A stretch of 32,869 nt of DNA from Acetobacter fallax (GTDB lineage Bacteria > Pseudomonadota > Alphaproteobacteria > Acetobacterales > Acetobacteraceae), in NCBI RefSeq assembly GCF_011516735.1, contig NZ_WOSX01000037.1:1-32869 (forward strand), written 5' to 3'. Shown here piece after piece: positions 22,485-30,974 of this stretch. The notes beneath the pieces were generated by a model. It was not told the origin of the DNA, searched no databases, and saw only the letters and a list, made by a program, of their open reading frames with translations. The position numbers and the translations under genes were made by a program. Within the stretch, counting starts at the first letter, position 1. Each line of letters begins with the position of its first letter.

Positions 22485-22632
22485 ATGCGGCATGATTCCG
22501 CTGACCATGCCCCGGTGCGGTGTTCAGACTTTGTTCGGTGAGGAGAGAGCGGGGCTTCGGGTTTGTGCCATGTCTTCCCGGTTATCTTAACATGTCGGCA
22601 ATCGGGGGATTGTAAGGGGAACCATCGCAAAT

Positions 22633-23526
22633 TTGTCGCCGGGTAGACGTCGTTTCGTGGATGGGCTCAGGGTCAACAGTATTGTTCTGGTCGTTTTACT
22701 CATCATAACCGGTATGGTGCTTCATGCGACGAATTCTGTGCTGCATATGGATGGGTTATTTTTCGGGTTATTTTTGTTTCTCTTCGGTCTTCTGGTTATT
22801 GCGGCAAGAATCGTTCGCAGTCGGATCCTGGTGCTGATCTGCCAGGGGCTGATTTTTTTCCTGGCCGCCGGGTATTGCGCGGGGTTTTCAGCGCTTGCCG
22901 CCCTGCGTGTCGGGGCGCCGCTTTCAGACGCGCAGCTTGATGGTTGGGACCACTGGTTTGGTTTGCACACCGAGCGGGTGATTGTATTTTTTGCGTCGTT
23001 CGATGTGTTCAACCATGTATGGGGTGTCGTCTATAATCTGACAGTTCCAGGAATTATTCTGACAATTTTTATTCTTGGGCTCAGAAAAGACGAGGTGAGT
23101 CTTTACAGGCTGTGTTTTATTTTTTCAGTCGGGTCGATGACCTGTTCTCTCTTTAACCTGTTTTTCCCGGCGATTGGCACTGTTCTGTATCACGGTGTTT
23201 CGCCGGACATCATGCGCCGTTTTCCCGTCGGGGCCGGGGTTTATTTTAAAGGGCCATTCGAGGCTTATCACTCCGGTCGTCTCCCGGGCATCTCACCGGC
23301 GGCTTTGAGCGGCGTGGTGTCGTTTCCTTCCTTTCACGTGGTGATGGCGCTGATGACGCTGTTTTTTCTGCGGGGAAACCGGCTTGTTAACGGGATGGTC
23401 TTTGTTGACGTTGTTCTGGTTCTGCTCTCGACCATTCTTGTTGGAGGGCATTACTTTGCTGACGTCGCTGGCGGAGCCGTTCTGTTTTTCGGGCTCTTTT
23501 TCCTGTCCCGGCGCGTTGTGCAGTAA
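22633..23526 (+). CDS. PAP2-type membrane phosphatase/inositolphosphotransferase-like protein
   Basis: The 297-residue integral membrane protein has about six helices. VVSFPSFHV (H235) and GGHYFADVAGG (H273, D277) are the second and third PAP2 phosphatase signatures in the Aur1/Ipt1-like variant (PAP2_3). The likely reaction is removal or transfer of a phosphate or phospho-head group on a lipid at the outer face of the inner membrane; the substrate is unknown. The start TTG 22633 has AGGGGA 12 bases upstream; GTG 22657 is an alternative with no better site. The coding sequence is less G-biased and more T-rich than its neighbours. Confidence 0.85.
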   Translation: MSPGRRRFVDGLRVNSIVLVVLLIITGMVLHATNSVLHMDGLFFGLFLFLFGLLVIAARIVRSRILVLICQGLIFFLAAGYCAGFSALAALRVGAPLSDAQLDGWDHWFGLHTERVIVFFASFDVFNHVWGVVYNLTVPGIILTIFILGLRKDEVSLYRLCFIFSVGSMTCSLFNLFFPAIGTVLYHGVSPDIMRRFPVGAGVYFKGPFEAYHSGRLPGISPAALSGVVSFPSFHVVMALMTLFFLRGNRLVNGMVFVDVVLVLLSTILVGGHYFADVAGGAVLFFGLFFLSRRVVQ

Positions 23527-23625
23527 TCGTCTGGCGGAAAGGTTTCCGGAGGCTGGCCTGCGCGAGCCGGGCTTGCCTGTGTGGTGGAATTGAGACCACA
23601 TCCCGCGTGATCTGAAGGGGAGTGG

Positions 23626-24648
23626 ATGATGTCGCATAGCATTGCTGTCGTGACCGGGGCTGGCGCGGGTGTGGGGCGCGCGACGGCGCGGGCTCTGGGA
23701 CGGGCCGGGTTTGACGTGGCTTTGCTGGGGCGGAATGAGACCCGGCTGAGTGCGGCGGCCGTGGCGCTGGAGCGGGCCGGAGCCCGGGCGTTATGTGTGC
23801 CTGTGGATGTGAGCGACGCGGCAGCTGTGGAGGCTGCGGCGGATCGGGTCGAGGCGGAACTTGGACCGGTTGCGCTGTGGGTGAACTGTGCGGGCGCGAC
23901 TGTGACGGGGCCGGTTGCCGAACTGGACGCGGCCGATGTGCGGCGCGCGACTGAGGTGACGTATCTGGGCACGGTGTACGGGACGATGGCGGCGCTGCGT
24001 CGGATGCGTCGTCGCGGGAAGGGTGTGATCGTCAATCTGGATCTGGCGCCGCGTTTGCAGAGTTTGCCGATGCAGGCGGCGGAGAGTGGTGCCCGTGGGG
24101 CGGTTCGTGGTTTTTGTGAGAGTTTGCGGACTGAGATCCTGCATGACGGGGATCGTATCCGGGTGGCGCTGGTGCATCTGCCCGCGCTCAATACACCGCG
24201 TTATGGCTGGACACGGAATCTGACGGGGCGTCTGCTGCGGCCGGTGGCGCCGGTTTATGAGCCGGAGGTTGCGGGTGAAGCCATCTGCCGTGCGGCATTT
24301 TATGATTGCGACGAAGTGTGGATCGGGGTTGGTGGCCAGGTGACGCGGGCGCTGAATGCGTTTTTGCCGCGCATGATGCGCCGGCGGCGGGCGCGTCTGG
24401 GATATTATGCGCAGATGGAGAGCATGCGGGCGGCGGCGGATGCGCCATCGGATCTGGACGTCAGTGTTCCCGGGTCGTTTTCCGCGCATGGGCATTTTGA
24501 TCAGGAGACGCGGAAGGCGACGTCTCTGACGCCTGTATTTCTCTGTGCGCCGCTCCCGCGTTTTGCGAAATGGCTGGTGGCGGGGGCTGGTGGGCTGGGA
24601 ATGGCAGCCGGTCTCTGGCATTATCGCGGGGGCCGTCGGGAACGGTAA
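23626..24648 (+). CDS. Catalytically degenerate short-chain dehydrogenase-like protein
   Basis: The 340-residue protein keeps an intact SDR nucleotide-binding motif TGAGAGVG (10-17), a VNCAG segment in place of NNAG, and the TEVTYLGTVYGTMAALRRM helix of its subfamily. At the active site the expected Ser is L140 (in VNLDLAPR), the expected Tyr is E153 and the expected Lys is R157 (in QAAESGARGAVRGF). The alignment to relatives around these positions is clear, so all three catalytic residues are lost. A C-terminal extension carries a hydrophobic segment (about 313-333, LVAGAGGLGMAAGLWHY) that may anchor it to the membrane. GGGGAG precedes the ATG. It may bind a dinucleotide as a scaffold or sensor. 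Confidence 0.85.
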   Translation: MMSHSIAVVTGAGAGVGRATARALGRAGFDVALLGRNETRLSAAAVALERAGARALCVPVDVSDAAAVEAAADRVEAELGPVALWVNCAGATVTGPVAELDAADVRRATEVTYLGTVYGTMAALRRMRRRGKGVIVNLDLAPRLQSLPMQAAESGARGAVRGFCESLRTEILHDGDRIRVALVHLPALNTPRYGWTRNLTGRLLRPVAPVYEPEVAGEAICRAAFYDCDEVWIGVGGQVTRALNAFLPRMMRRRRARLGYYAQMESMRAAADAPSDLDVSVPGSFSAHGHFDQETRKATSLTPVFLCAPLPRFAKWLVAGAGGLGMAAGLWHYRGGRRER

Positions 24649-24777
24649 ATAGCAGCGGGCGTTGCCTGTACGGAGCGATCAGGTGGCGGGTCTGACGCCG
24701 GTTTGCCGGGAGGGTGACCGAAGGTTTTCGGTAGTGGATTTCCGTTGTGCGGCTGAAGTGAAGGGGACGCGGAGTCC

Positions 24778-26013
24778 ATGAGTACGCTTGGTGTTCTTGG
24801 CTTTCTTTTTACTTTGTCGACGCTGTTTGCGCTGATCAATTACTGGACGTTTCGGCTGCCGATTACCATTGGCGTGATGGTGATCGCGCTGTTGTTTTCG
24901 CTTGGGCTGCTGGCGGCGGGTCCGTTTATTCCGATTTATGATGTGCATGGGATGATGCTGTCCCTGCTCGGGACGGTAGATCTGCCGACGTCATTGCTTG
25001 ATGGCGCGCTGTCGATGTTGCTGTTTGCCGGGGCGATGCAGGTCAATCCGAAAGTTTTATTGTCCCGTCGGGTGCCTGTTGCTGTTCTGGCGCTGGCCGG
25101 GACGATTCTTGCGGTGCTGATTCTGGCCATGACGGCATGGCTGTTGCTGCCCCTGGTGGGGATGCCGGTGCCTTTATCCTGGTGTGTGATTCTCGGCGCC
25201 ATTCTTGCGCCGACTGATCCGGTTTCTGTAGTGGGTATGTTGCGTCGTGCCGGATTGCCGGCACCGTTGCAGGCGGTGTTCGCGGGGGAAAGCCTGTTTA
25301 ATGATGGCATCGGGATTGTTGTGTTTGGCGCGACGATCGGGCTGGCCACGGGTGATGCATCTCACGTGACAACGCAGGAAGTGATTGAGCGGTTTTTGCT
25401 GGAGGCGTGCGGCGGTGCGGCGCTGGGGGCGCTGACCGGGGTTGGGATGCTGTTTCTGGTTCGGAAAGCGCATGACCATGACATTGATCTTCTGGCATCG
25501 CTGGCGCTGGCTACCGGAACGTACAGCCTGGCGCATGCGCTGCATATGTCGGGGCCGATTGCTGTGGTGGTGGCGGGAATGAGTCTGGCCACGGAGTTTG
25601 GTCAGAGTTCGATGCAGGATGAATCGCGCGCGGCGTTGCGCGCATTCTGGTCGACGACCGATGAGGCATTGAATGTTCTGCTGTTTTTGCTGATCGGGCT
25701 GGAAATTCTGGCGGTTTCGCCTGGATATGGGGCTCTGGCAGGAATGCTGGTGGTGATTGTGCTGTCGCTGGTGGCGCGGGGACTGAGTGTTGGGCTGGCG
25801 GTATTGCCGCTTGATCTGCGTCGGGACAGGCGGGCGATTGCTGTGCTGATCTGGGGCGGGTTGCGGGGTGGTATTTCCGTGGCGCTGGCGCTGGGTCTCC
25901 CGGCGGGAGCGCTGCGGGATACGCTGCTGCCGCTGTGTTATGGCGTCGTGGTGTTTACGATTGTTGTGCAGGGGCTGACGATGGAGCGGGTGGCGAAGCG
26001 GCTTTATCCGTGA
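24778..26013 (+). CDS. Na+/H+ antiporter, CPA1/NhaP family
   Basis: The 411-residue protein has about 12 membrane helices and the CPA1 cation-binding motifs: APTDPVSVVGML (T146-D147-P148) and FAGESLFNDGIGIVVF with the N175-D176 pair. GGLRGGISVALALGLP near residue 365 is another family signature. It would exchange cytoplasmic Na+ or K+ for protons and help pH and salt homeostasis, relevant to an acid-producing bacterium. It lacks the long cytoplasmic C-terminal domain of some NhaP proteins. GGAG precedes the ATG closely. The gap 26014-26252 after it contains no gene I can support. Confidence 0.92.
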   Translation: MSTLGVLGFLFTLSTLFALINYWTFRLPITIGVMVIALLFSLGLLAAGPFIPIYDVHGMMLSLLGTVDLPTSLLDGALSMLLFAGAMQVNPKVLLSRRVPVAVLALAGTILAVLILAMTAWLLLPLVGMPVPLSWCVILGAILAPTDPVSVVGMLRRAGLPAPLQAVFAGESLFNDGIGIVVFGATIGLATGDASHVTTQEVIERFLLEACGGAALGALTGVGMLFLVRKAHDHDIDLLASLALATGTYSLAHALHMSGPIAVVVAGMSLATEFGQSSMQDESRAALRAFWSTTDEALNVLLFLLIGLEILAVSPGYGALAGMLVVIVLSLVARGLSVGLAVLPLDLRRDRRAIAVLIWGGLRGGISVALALGLPAGALRDTLLPLCYGVVVFTIVVQGLTMERVAKRLYP

Positions 26014-26252
26014 TGTCTGGTTTTGTGTGGGTGGCTGAAAAGGTTGTCGTTCTTTGTCTCAGACCTGCGGAATGGGTGATGAGATTTACGGTGTGTTTTG
26101 GGATTGCGGACTGACAGAACGGGATGTTTTCTGTCGGGAATGCGAAGACGTTTTTCAGATCGATGTTTATCTGCGGCGCGTCTGAAGTGGCCTGGTTACG
26201 GCTGACCGGTACAACTATCCCGGTTCGGCTTATGTGGGCGGCGGGTCGGCGT

Positions 26253-26663
26253 TCAGTTTGCCGGCCCGGAGGTGTTCCAGGTGTGCTCGTTGAGTTTGCG
26301 GTGCATGTCGAGACCCTGGATCAGGCGGGCTGAGTCAGCGGGGGTGAGGACGAGGCCGACCGGGCCATAGGCGGGGTGCTGGAACGCGAGGACGGACCCC
26401 TGTGTGTCGCGGTCAAGCTGCAGGGCCCAGTTGGTGCGGCGGACGGGGGTGACATTGACGCCTTCGATCGGAGGGACGGTCGTGTTTGTGACCATACCGT
26501 TCCGCACCGCGCCGAGGGCGCTGATGAGGCTGGTGATGTCTGCGAGGTTCATCTCCAGCGCGATATTCTGCTTACCCGAGGTCAGTGTAAGGGCGGCGTG
26601 TGTTCTGTCTTCCGATGGTTCGATGTGCACATGAGGTTCTGTCGATTTCGGGCTTTTGGCCAT
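26253..26663 (-). CDS. 136-residue protein of unknown function downstream of ispE
   Basis: The product starts MAKSPKSTEPHVHIEPSEDR and has a beta-rich body with TLTSGKQNIALEMNLADITS and GPVGLVLTPADSARLIQGLD. It is soluble, with no signal peptide. The start is uncertain: ATG 26663 is preferred, with ATG 26675 four codons earlier and a longer form from 26726 also open. None has a strong ribosome-binding site. It lies about 125 bases 3' of ispE on the same strand, so it may share its transcript. I recognise no family. Confidence 0.6.
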   Translation of the reverse strand: MAKSPKSTEPHVHIEPSEDRTHAALTLTSGKQNIALEMNLADITSLISALGAVRNGMVTNTTVPPIEGVNVTPVRRTNWALQLDRDTQGSVLAFQHPAYGPVGLVLTPADSARLIQGLDMHRKLNEHTWNTSGPAN

Positions 26664-26788
26664 GCTGGGCACCATTCTCGCTTGATGCATCGTTTCTGGA
26701 CGGCGCATGCGTATCGGGAGCGCCATTCTGGTGGCGTTGACCTTGTATCATGCCGGACATTCGCCTGTTGCGCCAGTTGTTCGCTGCA

Positions 26789-27739
26789 TCAGTTTTTTTG
26801 TGTCACGTCGGTCAGGGATCGTGAGGCGAGCGGGCCGGCTTGAATCCACCAGGTTGCCGCTGTCGGGTTGCTGCTGAGGGCCTGCGCAGCGGTGCGGGCG
26901 GCATCAGGGGAGTCGAACAGGCCGAAACAGGTGGCGCCGGAGCCGCTCATTCTGGAGAGCCGGCAGTCCGGGAGGCTGGCGATAGTGGTAAGGACGGTGC
27001 GGATGGCGGGGCAGATTTCGCATGCGGGAGCTTCGAGGTCGTTGGTCAGCCGGGCGAGATCGGTAGCCATGGTTTTTGCGTCAGGCCAGGAGGCTGGAAA
27101 GCTGGCGGCCGGTGAGAAGGTGTTGACGCGGGCTCTGAAGACGGCGGGAGTTGAGACGGCTTCGCCGCAATTGATGAGGATCATGCCGCAATCGGGCAGA
27201 GTGGGAGCGGGGCTGAGCTGTTCGCCGATGCCGCCCATGCGGGCAGGTTTTTGAGCAAGGCAGACGGGAACGTCGGCGCCGAGGCGGGTGGCGATGGTGT
27301 GGAGGCGGTCGGCGGGGGTGTTGAGGCCCCAGACGCGATCGAGCAGGCGCAGGGTTGCGGCGGCGTCGGCTGATCCGCCGCCGATGCCTGAGGCGACGGG
27401 AAGATTTTTCTCCAGGATGACGCGACCGGTCTGTTCGACGGTCCTGCCTTCGGCGAGGAGGCGGGCGGCGCGGATAACGAGATTGTCATCGCAGGCTTCG
27501 GTGGCGAGGGTCTGACCGAAGGGGCCGGTGAGTTCGAGGGAGAGCGGGGAGCCGGAGGGGATGTAGCTCAGTGTATCGGCGGCGCTGGCGAAGACGGCGA
27601 GGCTGTCGAGGATGTGATACCCGTCGGGACGTTTGCCTGTCACGTGCAGGGTGAGATTGATCTTGGCGTGTGCGGTTTCGCTGAGACTCACGGGCGCGTT
27701 CCGATCTGCTGGCCCGGCGGGCGGGCTTTGTCCTGTCAT
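26789..27739 (-). CDS. ispE: 4-diphosphocytidyl-2-C-methyl-D-erythritol kinase
   Basis: This GHMP kinase phosphorylates CDP-methylerythritol in the MEP pathway of isoprenoid synthesis, in the cytosol. The N-terminal substrate motif is AHAKINLTLHVTGKRPDGYH (23-42, K26). The ATP-binding glycine loop is LPVASGIGGGSADAAATL (113-130). D156 in GADVPVCL is the catalytic base and MSGSGATCFGLF the C-terminal motif. It is drawn from the ATG at 27739 (316 residues). GTG 27691, which would begin MSLSETAHAKINL, better matches the usual family N-terminus and has GGAACG upstream, so the real start may be there. The gene is divergent from the MFS gene at 27835. Confidence 0.94.
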   Translation of the reverse strand: MTGQSPPAGPADRNAPVSLSETAHAKINLTLHVTGKRPDGYHILDSLAVFASAADTLSYIPSGSPLSLELTGPFGQTLATEACDDNLVIRAARLLAEGRTVEQTGRVILEKNLPVASGIGGGSADAAATLRLLDRVWGLNTPADRLHTIATRLGADVPVCLAQKPARMGGIGEQLSPAPTLPDCGMILINCGEAVSTPAVFRARVNTFSPAASFPASWPDAKTMATDLARLTNDLEAPACEICPAIRTVLTTIASLPDCRLSRMSGSGATCFGLFDSPDAARTAAQALSSNPTAATWWIQAGPLASRSLTDVTQKN

Positions 27740-27834
27740 TCCGCTGCTGCGGACTGCGGTCTCTTAGCGCGGAAAGGAGATGCGGGCCAGAAAGACCGCT
27801 TTGCAGCAGAGAGATTTGTGGCCAGCATGGTCTG

Positions 27835-28980
27835 ATGTTGAGGCGCGCCCGGACCAGTACGGAAATCTGCTTTTTTCTTGCCGGATTTGGGCTTGCGGCC
27901 TGGGCTGCGCTGGTTCCGTTCATGAAAGTGCGGGTCGGGTTGTCGGATGGCGGACTTGGGGTGTTGCTGCTTTGCCTGGGGCTGGGGTCCGTGGTGGCGA
28001 TGCCGGTATCCGGAGTGCTGGCGGGACGCTTCGGGTGCCGGATGGTGATTTCGGGCGCGGCTTTGCTGGCAGCGGGGTTTCTGCCCTTACTTGCCGTCGT
28101 GTCGGCTGTGCCGATGCTCGGGGTATGTCTGCTGCTGTTCGGAGCGGGTGTCGGGGCGCTGGATGTGGCGACGAACATGCAGGGTATTGTTGTGGAGCGT
28201 CGGGCCGGGCGGCCATTGATGTCGGGGTTTCACGCTTTGTTCAGCGTGGGCGGAATTGCGGGTGCCGGTGGGATGGCGCTGCTGTTTGCTGTCCGTTTTT
28301 CCCCGCTGGCTGCGGCGCTGAGTGCGTCCTGGGTGATGGTGCTCGGGCTGGGATCGGTCTGGCGGGATGTGCTGGCGGAACGGGAGGAGAGCGGCGTGGG
28401 GCCGGTTTTCGCGATGCCACGCGGGGTGGTGTGGAGTCTGAGCGGGATTTGCTTTGTCTCGTTTCTGGCGGAGGGAGCGGTTCTTGACTGGAGTGGTGTG
28501 TTTCTGACGACGGTGCGGCATGTGGCGGTCGGGCAGGCGGGGTGGGGGTTTGCGGTTTTTGCGACGCTGATGACGGTGGGGCGGTTTCTGGGGAACCGGA
28601 TTGTCGGGATGTTGGGGGCGGCGCGGGTTGTTTTGCTGGGGAGTGGGCTGGCGATGGAGGGGTTTCTGATCGTGTCGCTGATTCCGGTGACCGCTGTTGC
28701 TTTTTTCGGTTATGCGCTGGTGGGGCTGGGTTGTGCGAATATCGTTCCGATTTCGTATAGTGCGGTGGGGCGGCAGCAGGTGATGCCGGATCATCTGGCG
28801 GTCGCGGCGGTGACCATGCTGGGTTATGCGGGGATTCTGACGGGGCCTGTTCTGATCGGGCTGCTTGCCGGTGTGGCAGGCCTGAAGGTGGCGTTTCTCG
28901 TATTAGCGGGATTGCTGGTTTTTGTTGCTGTGGCGTCCGGGTGTGTGGAGACGGATGTGGGTTCCGGGGAGGCAGGGTGA
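27835..28980 (+). CDS. MFS transporter, YbjJ-like
   Basis: The 381-residue protein has about 12 helices and resembles the YbjJ group of MFS proteins: GLAAWAALVPFMKVRVGLSD at TM1, GVLAGRFGCRMV as motif A, ALDVATNMQGIVVERRAGRP in the middle, and FLAEGAVLDWSGVFLTTV after the central loop. Members resemble sugar/organic compound permeases but few have known substrates. The ribosome-binding site is weak. Its stop overlaps the start of the LysE-type gene by one base (TGATG), so the two are translationally coupled. Confidence 0.88.
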   Translation: MLRRARTSTEICFFLAGFGLAAWAALVPFMKVRVGLSDGGLGVLLLCLGLGSVVAMPVSGVLAGRFGCRMVISGAALLAAGFLPLLAVVSAVPMLGVCLLLFGAGVGALDVATNMQGIVVERRAGRPLMSGFHALFSVGGIAGAGGMALLFAVRFSPLAAALSASWVMVLGLGSVWRDVLAEREESGVGPVFAMPRGVVWSLSGICFVSFLAEGAVLDWSGVFLTTVRHVAVGQAGWGFAVFATLMTVGRFLGNRIVGMLGAARVVLLGSGLAMEGFLIVSLIPVTAVAFFGYALVGLGCANIVPISYSAVGRQQVMPDHLAVAAVTMLGYAGILTGPVLIGLLAGVAGLKVAFLVLAGLLVFVAVASGCVETDVGSGEAG

Positions 28981-29621
28981 TGAGTCTGGCGACGTGGTGG
29001 CTGTTTCTTTCGACGGTATTTGTGCTGTGTGCGGTGCCGGGGCCAAACATGCTGCATATCATGGGGCGGAGTGTGGAGCTTGGGGTGAAGCGCTCGGTGC
29101 TGGCGATGCTGGGGTGTCTGTCGGCGATGGGAGTTGTGCTGCTGGCTTCGGCTGTGGGACTGACGGCGTTTCTGCTGGCGGTGCCGGCTGCGTTTGAGAT
29201 TCTGCGTTATGGTGGAGCGGCTTATCTGATTTATCTGGGTGTGAGGGCGTGGCGGGCGGAGGTTTCGCCTGTGGATGTCGGGGTGGACACGCTGCTGGCG
29301 CCGTCTTTCTCTGTGGGACTGTTGTTTCGGGGCGGGTTTGCTGTGGGGATCAGTAATCCGAAGCTGCTGTTGTTTGCAGCGGCGTTTTTGCCGCAGTTTG
29401 TGAATCCGTCACGTGCGCACGGGCCGCAGTTTGCTGTGCTGATTGTGACGTTCATGCTGGCGGAGATGTTCTGGTACGCGGTTTATGCACTCGGTGGGCA
29501 GTCGCTGTCGCGGTTTCTGGTGCGGCCGGCGATGAAGCGGCTGTTTAACCGTGTGACGGGCGGGATTTTTGTCGGGTTCGGGGTCTTGCTGCTGCGGGTG
29601 CGTGTGGCGGGGGCGACGTAG
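28980..29621 (+). CDS. LysE/RhtB-family amino acid exporter
   Basis: The 213-residue protein has six predicted helices and the LysE/RhtB signature CAVPGPNMLHIMGRSVELGV near residues 17-36. GGAAYLIYLGVRAWR and GFAVGISNPKLLLFAAAFLP (NPK motif) are also diagnostic. It would export amino acids or homoserine-type derivatives through the inner membrane; the substrate is unknown. ATG 28980 is chosen for GGGGAGG 7 bases upstream and the family N-terminus; an upstream in-frame ATG at 28941 lies inside the preceding gene. It is coupled to the YbjJ-like MFS gene. Confidence 0.92.
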   Translation: MSLATWWLFLSTVFVLCAVPGPNMLHIMGRSVELGVKRSVLAMLGCLSAMGVVLLASAVGLTAFLLAVPAAFEILRYGGAAYLIYLGVRAWRAEVSPVDVGVDTLLAPSFSVGLLFRGGFAVGISNPKLLLFAAAFLPQFVNPSRAHGPQFAVLIVTFMLAEMFWYAVYALGGQSLSRFLVRPAMKRLFNRVTGGIFVGFGVLLLRVRVAGAT

Positions 29622-29829
29622 CTGTCTGGGCGAATAAGAAAGATATTGTTGTTTCAGCCCGGTATCGCTTTGCAGGCTGCACAGTCTCCAGGTCGATGAT
29701 TTATAGCAAATTGCCCCATTCCGCGATGGGGAATGCATCTGGCCGTCCCTCCGGGTGGCGCTGGTTCGATAGCAGATGATCCGGTGAGGAACGCGATCAC
29801 CGGTACGCAGGCTGGATGTGTCATAGTTT

Positions 29830-30010
29830 TATTCCGGACCTTTGGCCGCAGCTGGTTTCAAAGGAGAACTGGAATAGAACATGTCTGCAAGGCGGAATTC
29901 AAACGCGAAGCGGTTCGTCTGGCCCTGAGCAGCAGTCTGTCGCGTGAGCGTATTGCTCAGGGTTTGGGCATTGGTGCTCCGACGCTGACGAAATGGGTCC
30001 GGAACAAAAC
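29830..30010 (+). pseudogene. IS3-family transposase OrfA remnant
   Basis: The translation EFKREAVRLALSSSLSRERI then AQGLGIGAPTLTKWV is the helix-turn-helix of IS3-group OrfA transposases. The start is not intact: the ATG at 29881 is out of frame with the conserved part, consistent with a one-base loss just upstream, and the homology stops after WVRNK near 30010. The remaining sequence to 30170 shows no further IS3 coding. OrfB is missing. This is a fossil of an insertion in the gap 3' of the LysE gene. The stretch 29622-29829 contains no gene I can support. Confidence 0.75.
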
Positions 30011-30170
30011 CATGACACCCCCTGGAACACAGCCGCACGATCGACAGACCGTGACGCTGTGGTTCGATCATTTCTCGTTTTTGCTCCCGCCCAACCGAAC
30101 AGAGGCACCCCACAAAAAATCACACTCCACCAGCAACAGGTCGAACTGAGCTTTGAGTGGAGAGCTGGAG

Positions 30171-30325
30171 GCTGTTTCAAAAGCCTCACTGCTGGCGATC
30201 CGACGCGCGTTTTCTGCGCTCCGATGCTCACGGCCGCACGGCCGTTACGCTTCCGTGCTCAAAAACACATGCCGGTCATACCTCTCAGGGGCGCTCTCGC
30301 TCAGCGAGAAGGCTTTTGAAACAGC
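30171..30325. mobile_element. 155-bp MITE-like element with terminal inverted repeats
   Basis: GCTGTTTCAAAAGCCT (30171-30186) and AGGCTTTTGAAACAGC (30310-30325) are perfect 16-bp inverted ends. Weaker similarity continues inward (GCTGGCGA versus the complement of TCGCTCAGCGAG). The core is GC-rich with CGGCCG repeats and codes for nothing convincing. The ends resemble those of IS5-group elements, so it is probably a non-autonomous derivative. No target-site duplication is obvious in the flanks. Confidence 0.6.
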
Positions 30326-30354
30326 TTCTTATACGAATCCTCATTTAATTTATT

Positions 30355-30400
30355 TTTGGCACGAATTTATAATTGCCAAATGAACATTATGGTGCCATAA
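30355..30400. promoter_or_regulatory. Operator-like dyad over a perfect -10 box at the prophage edge
   Basis: TTTGGCA (30355-30361) and TGCCAAA (30374-30380) are perfect 7-bp arms around a 12-base spacer that contains TATAAT (30368-30373). A third related half-site GGTGCCATAA (30391-30400) follows. This is what a phage repressor/promoter region looks like. The -35 (TTAATT, 30345-30350) is weak. Confidence 0.45.
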
Positions 30401-30409
30401 AATACTCAT

Positions 30410-30511
30410 ATGGAGTTCTTGCTTCTCCTGGATAGGGATTTATCTACGAATGAGCTTGCAGCAGACAACTTACAGATCTTGCGAGTTGGACTACATCATA
30501 GAGACAGTTAA
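30410..30511 (+). CDS. 33-residue ORF in prophage leader region
   Basis: The reading is MEFLLLLDRDLSTNELAADN followed by LQILRVGLHHRDS. There is no clear ribosome-binding site, and it is the only open frame of note in the AT-rich 30330-30653 gap. It may be a remnant of a longer phage gene or a chance frame. Confidence 0.25.
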   Translation: MEFLLLLDRDLSTNELAADNLQILRVGLHHRDS

Positions 30512-30592
30512 GAAGATGTGGTGGTATCAAAAAATTTTATGATGTCCTGGAAGTAATAATATCTTTTATATGCGAATTAAAATACCGTATCG

Positions 30593-30610
30593 GCAATAAA
30601 TATAATTTAT
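30593..30610. promoter_or_regulatory. AT palindrome upstream of phage operon
   Basis: AATAAAT-ATA-ATTTATT is a perfect 7+3+7 inverted repeat. TAGAAT, a good -10 hexamer, follows a few bases later, before the ATG at 30654. It may be an operator for the packaging operon. Confidence 0.35.
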
Positions 30611-30653
30611 TATTGTAGAATAGGGTCATGCATTCGCGCACAGGTGATGGAAA

Positions 30654-30974
30654 ATGGCGAAAAAATTTGAAGATGCGGAAAGAGTTCGTTGTACTCGTGC
30701 TCTTCCATCTTGCCATGAAAAACGAATGTCAATCAGGGCTATAGCAAAGCAACTGGGTGTAAGTCGTAGCTATATACACAGACTTTCTGTTCACATGGGG
30801 ATATCGAGTGGTGCAATGAAGAACGCAACGATGCGCCGGCAACAGGCAGGATGGGAGCCACTGCGAACAGGCAGCGACATAACATGTGAGGCGATTGGAA
30901 TGAAAGCATTCTTCAGAGACCAAAACGAAAGTTCACTTTCATCATTTGTGGTCAGGAGAGGTTTGTGCGGATGA
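30654..30974 (+). CDS. Phage-type HTH protein
   Basis: The 106-residue protein carries a helix-turn-helix at about residues 24-49 (KRMSIRAIAKQLGVSRSYIH), of the resolvase/Hin-like type seen in phage regulators and small terminases. No other domain is recognised. AGGTG lies 8 bases upstream of the ATG. The stop overlaps the start of the next gene (ATGA). Codon use is much more AT-rich than the chromosome to the left, indicating foreign origin. It opens the packaging operon and may bind the pac/cos region or regulate the operon; both are inferred. Confidence 0.65.
   Translation: MAKKFEDAERVRCTRALPSCHEKRMSIRAIAKQLGVSRSYIHRLSVHMGISSGAMKNATMRRQQAGWEPLRTGSDITCEAIGMKAFFRDQNESSLSSFVVRRGLCG

Noticed and set aside
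29733..30149. 138-codon frame spanning the IS3 remnant as an intact gene
   Set aside because: Only its middle 40 or so residues match OrfA; the rest is unrelated flanking translation without a start signal.
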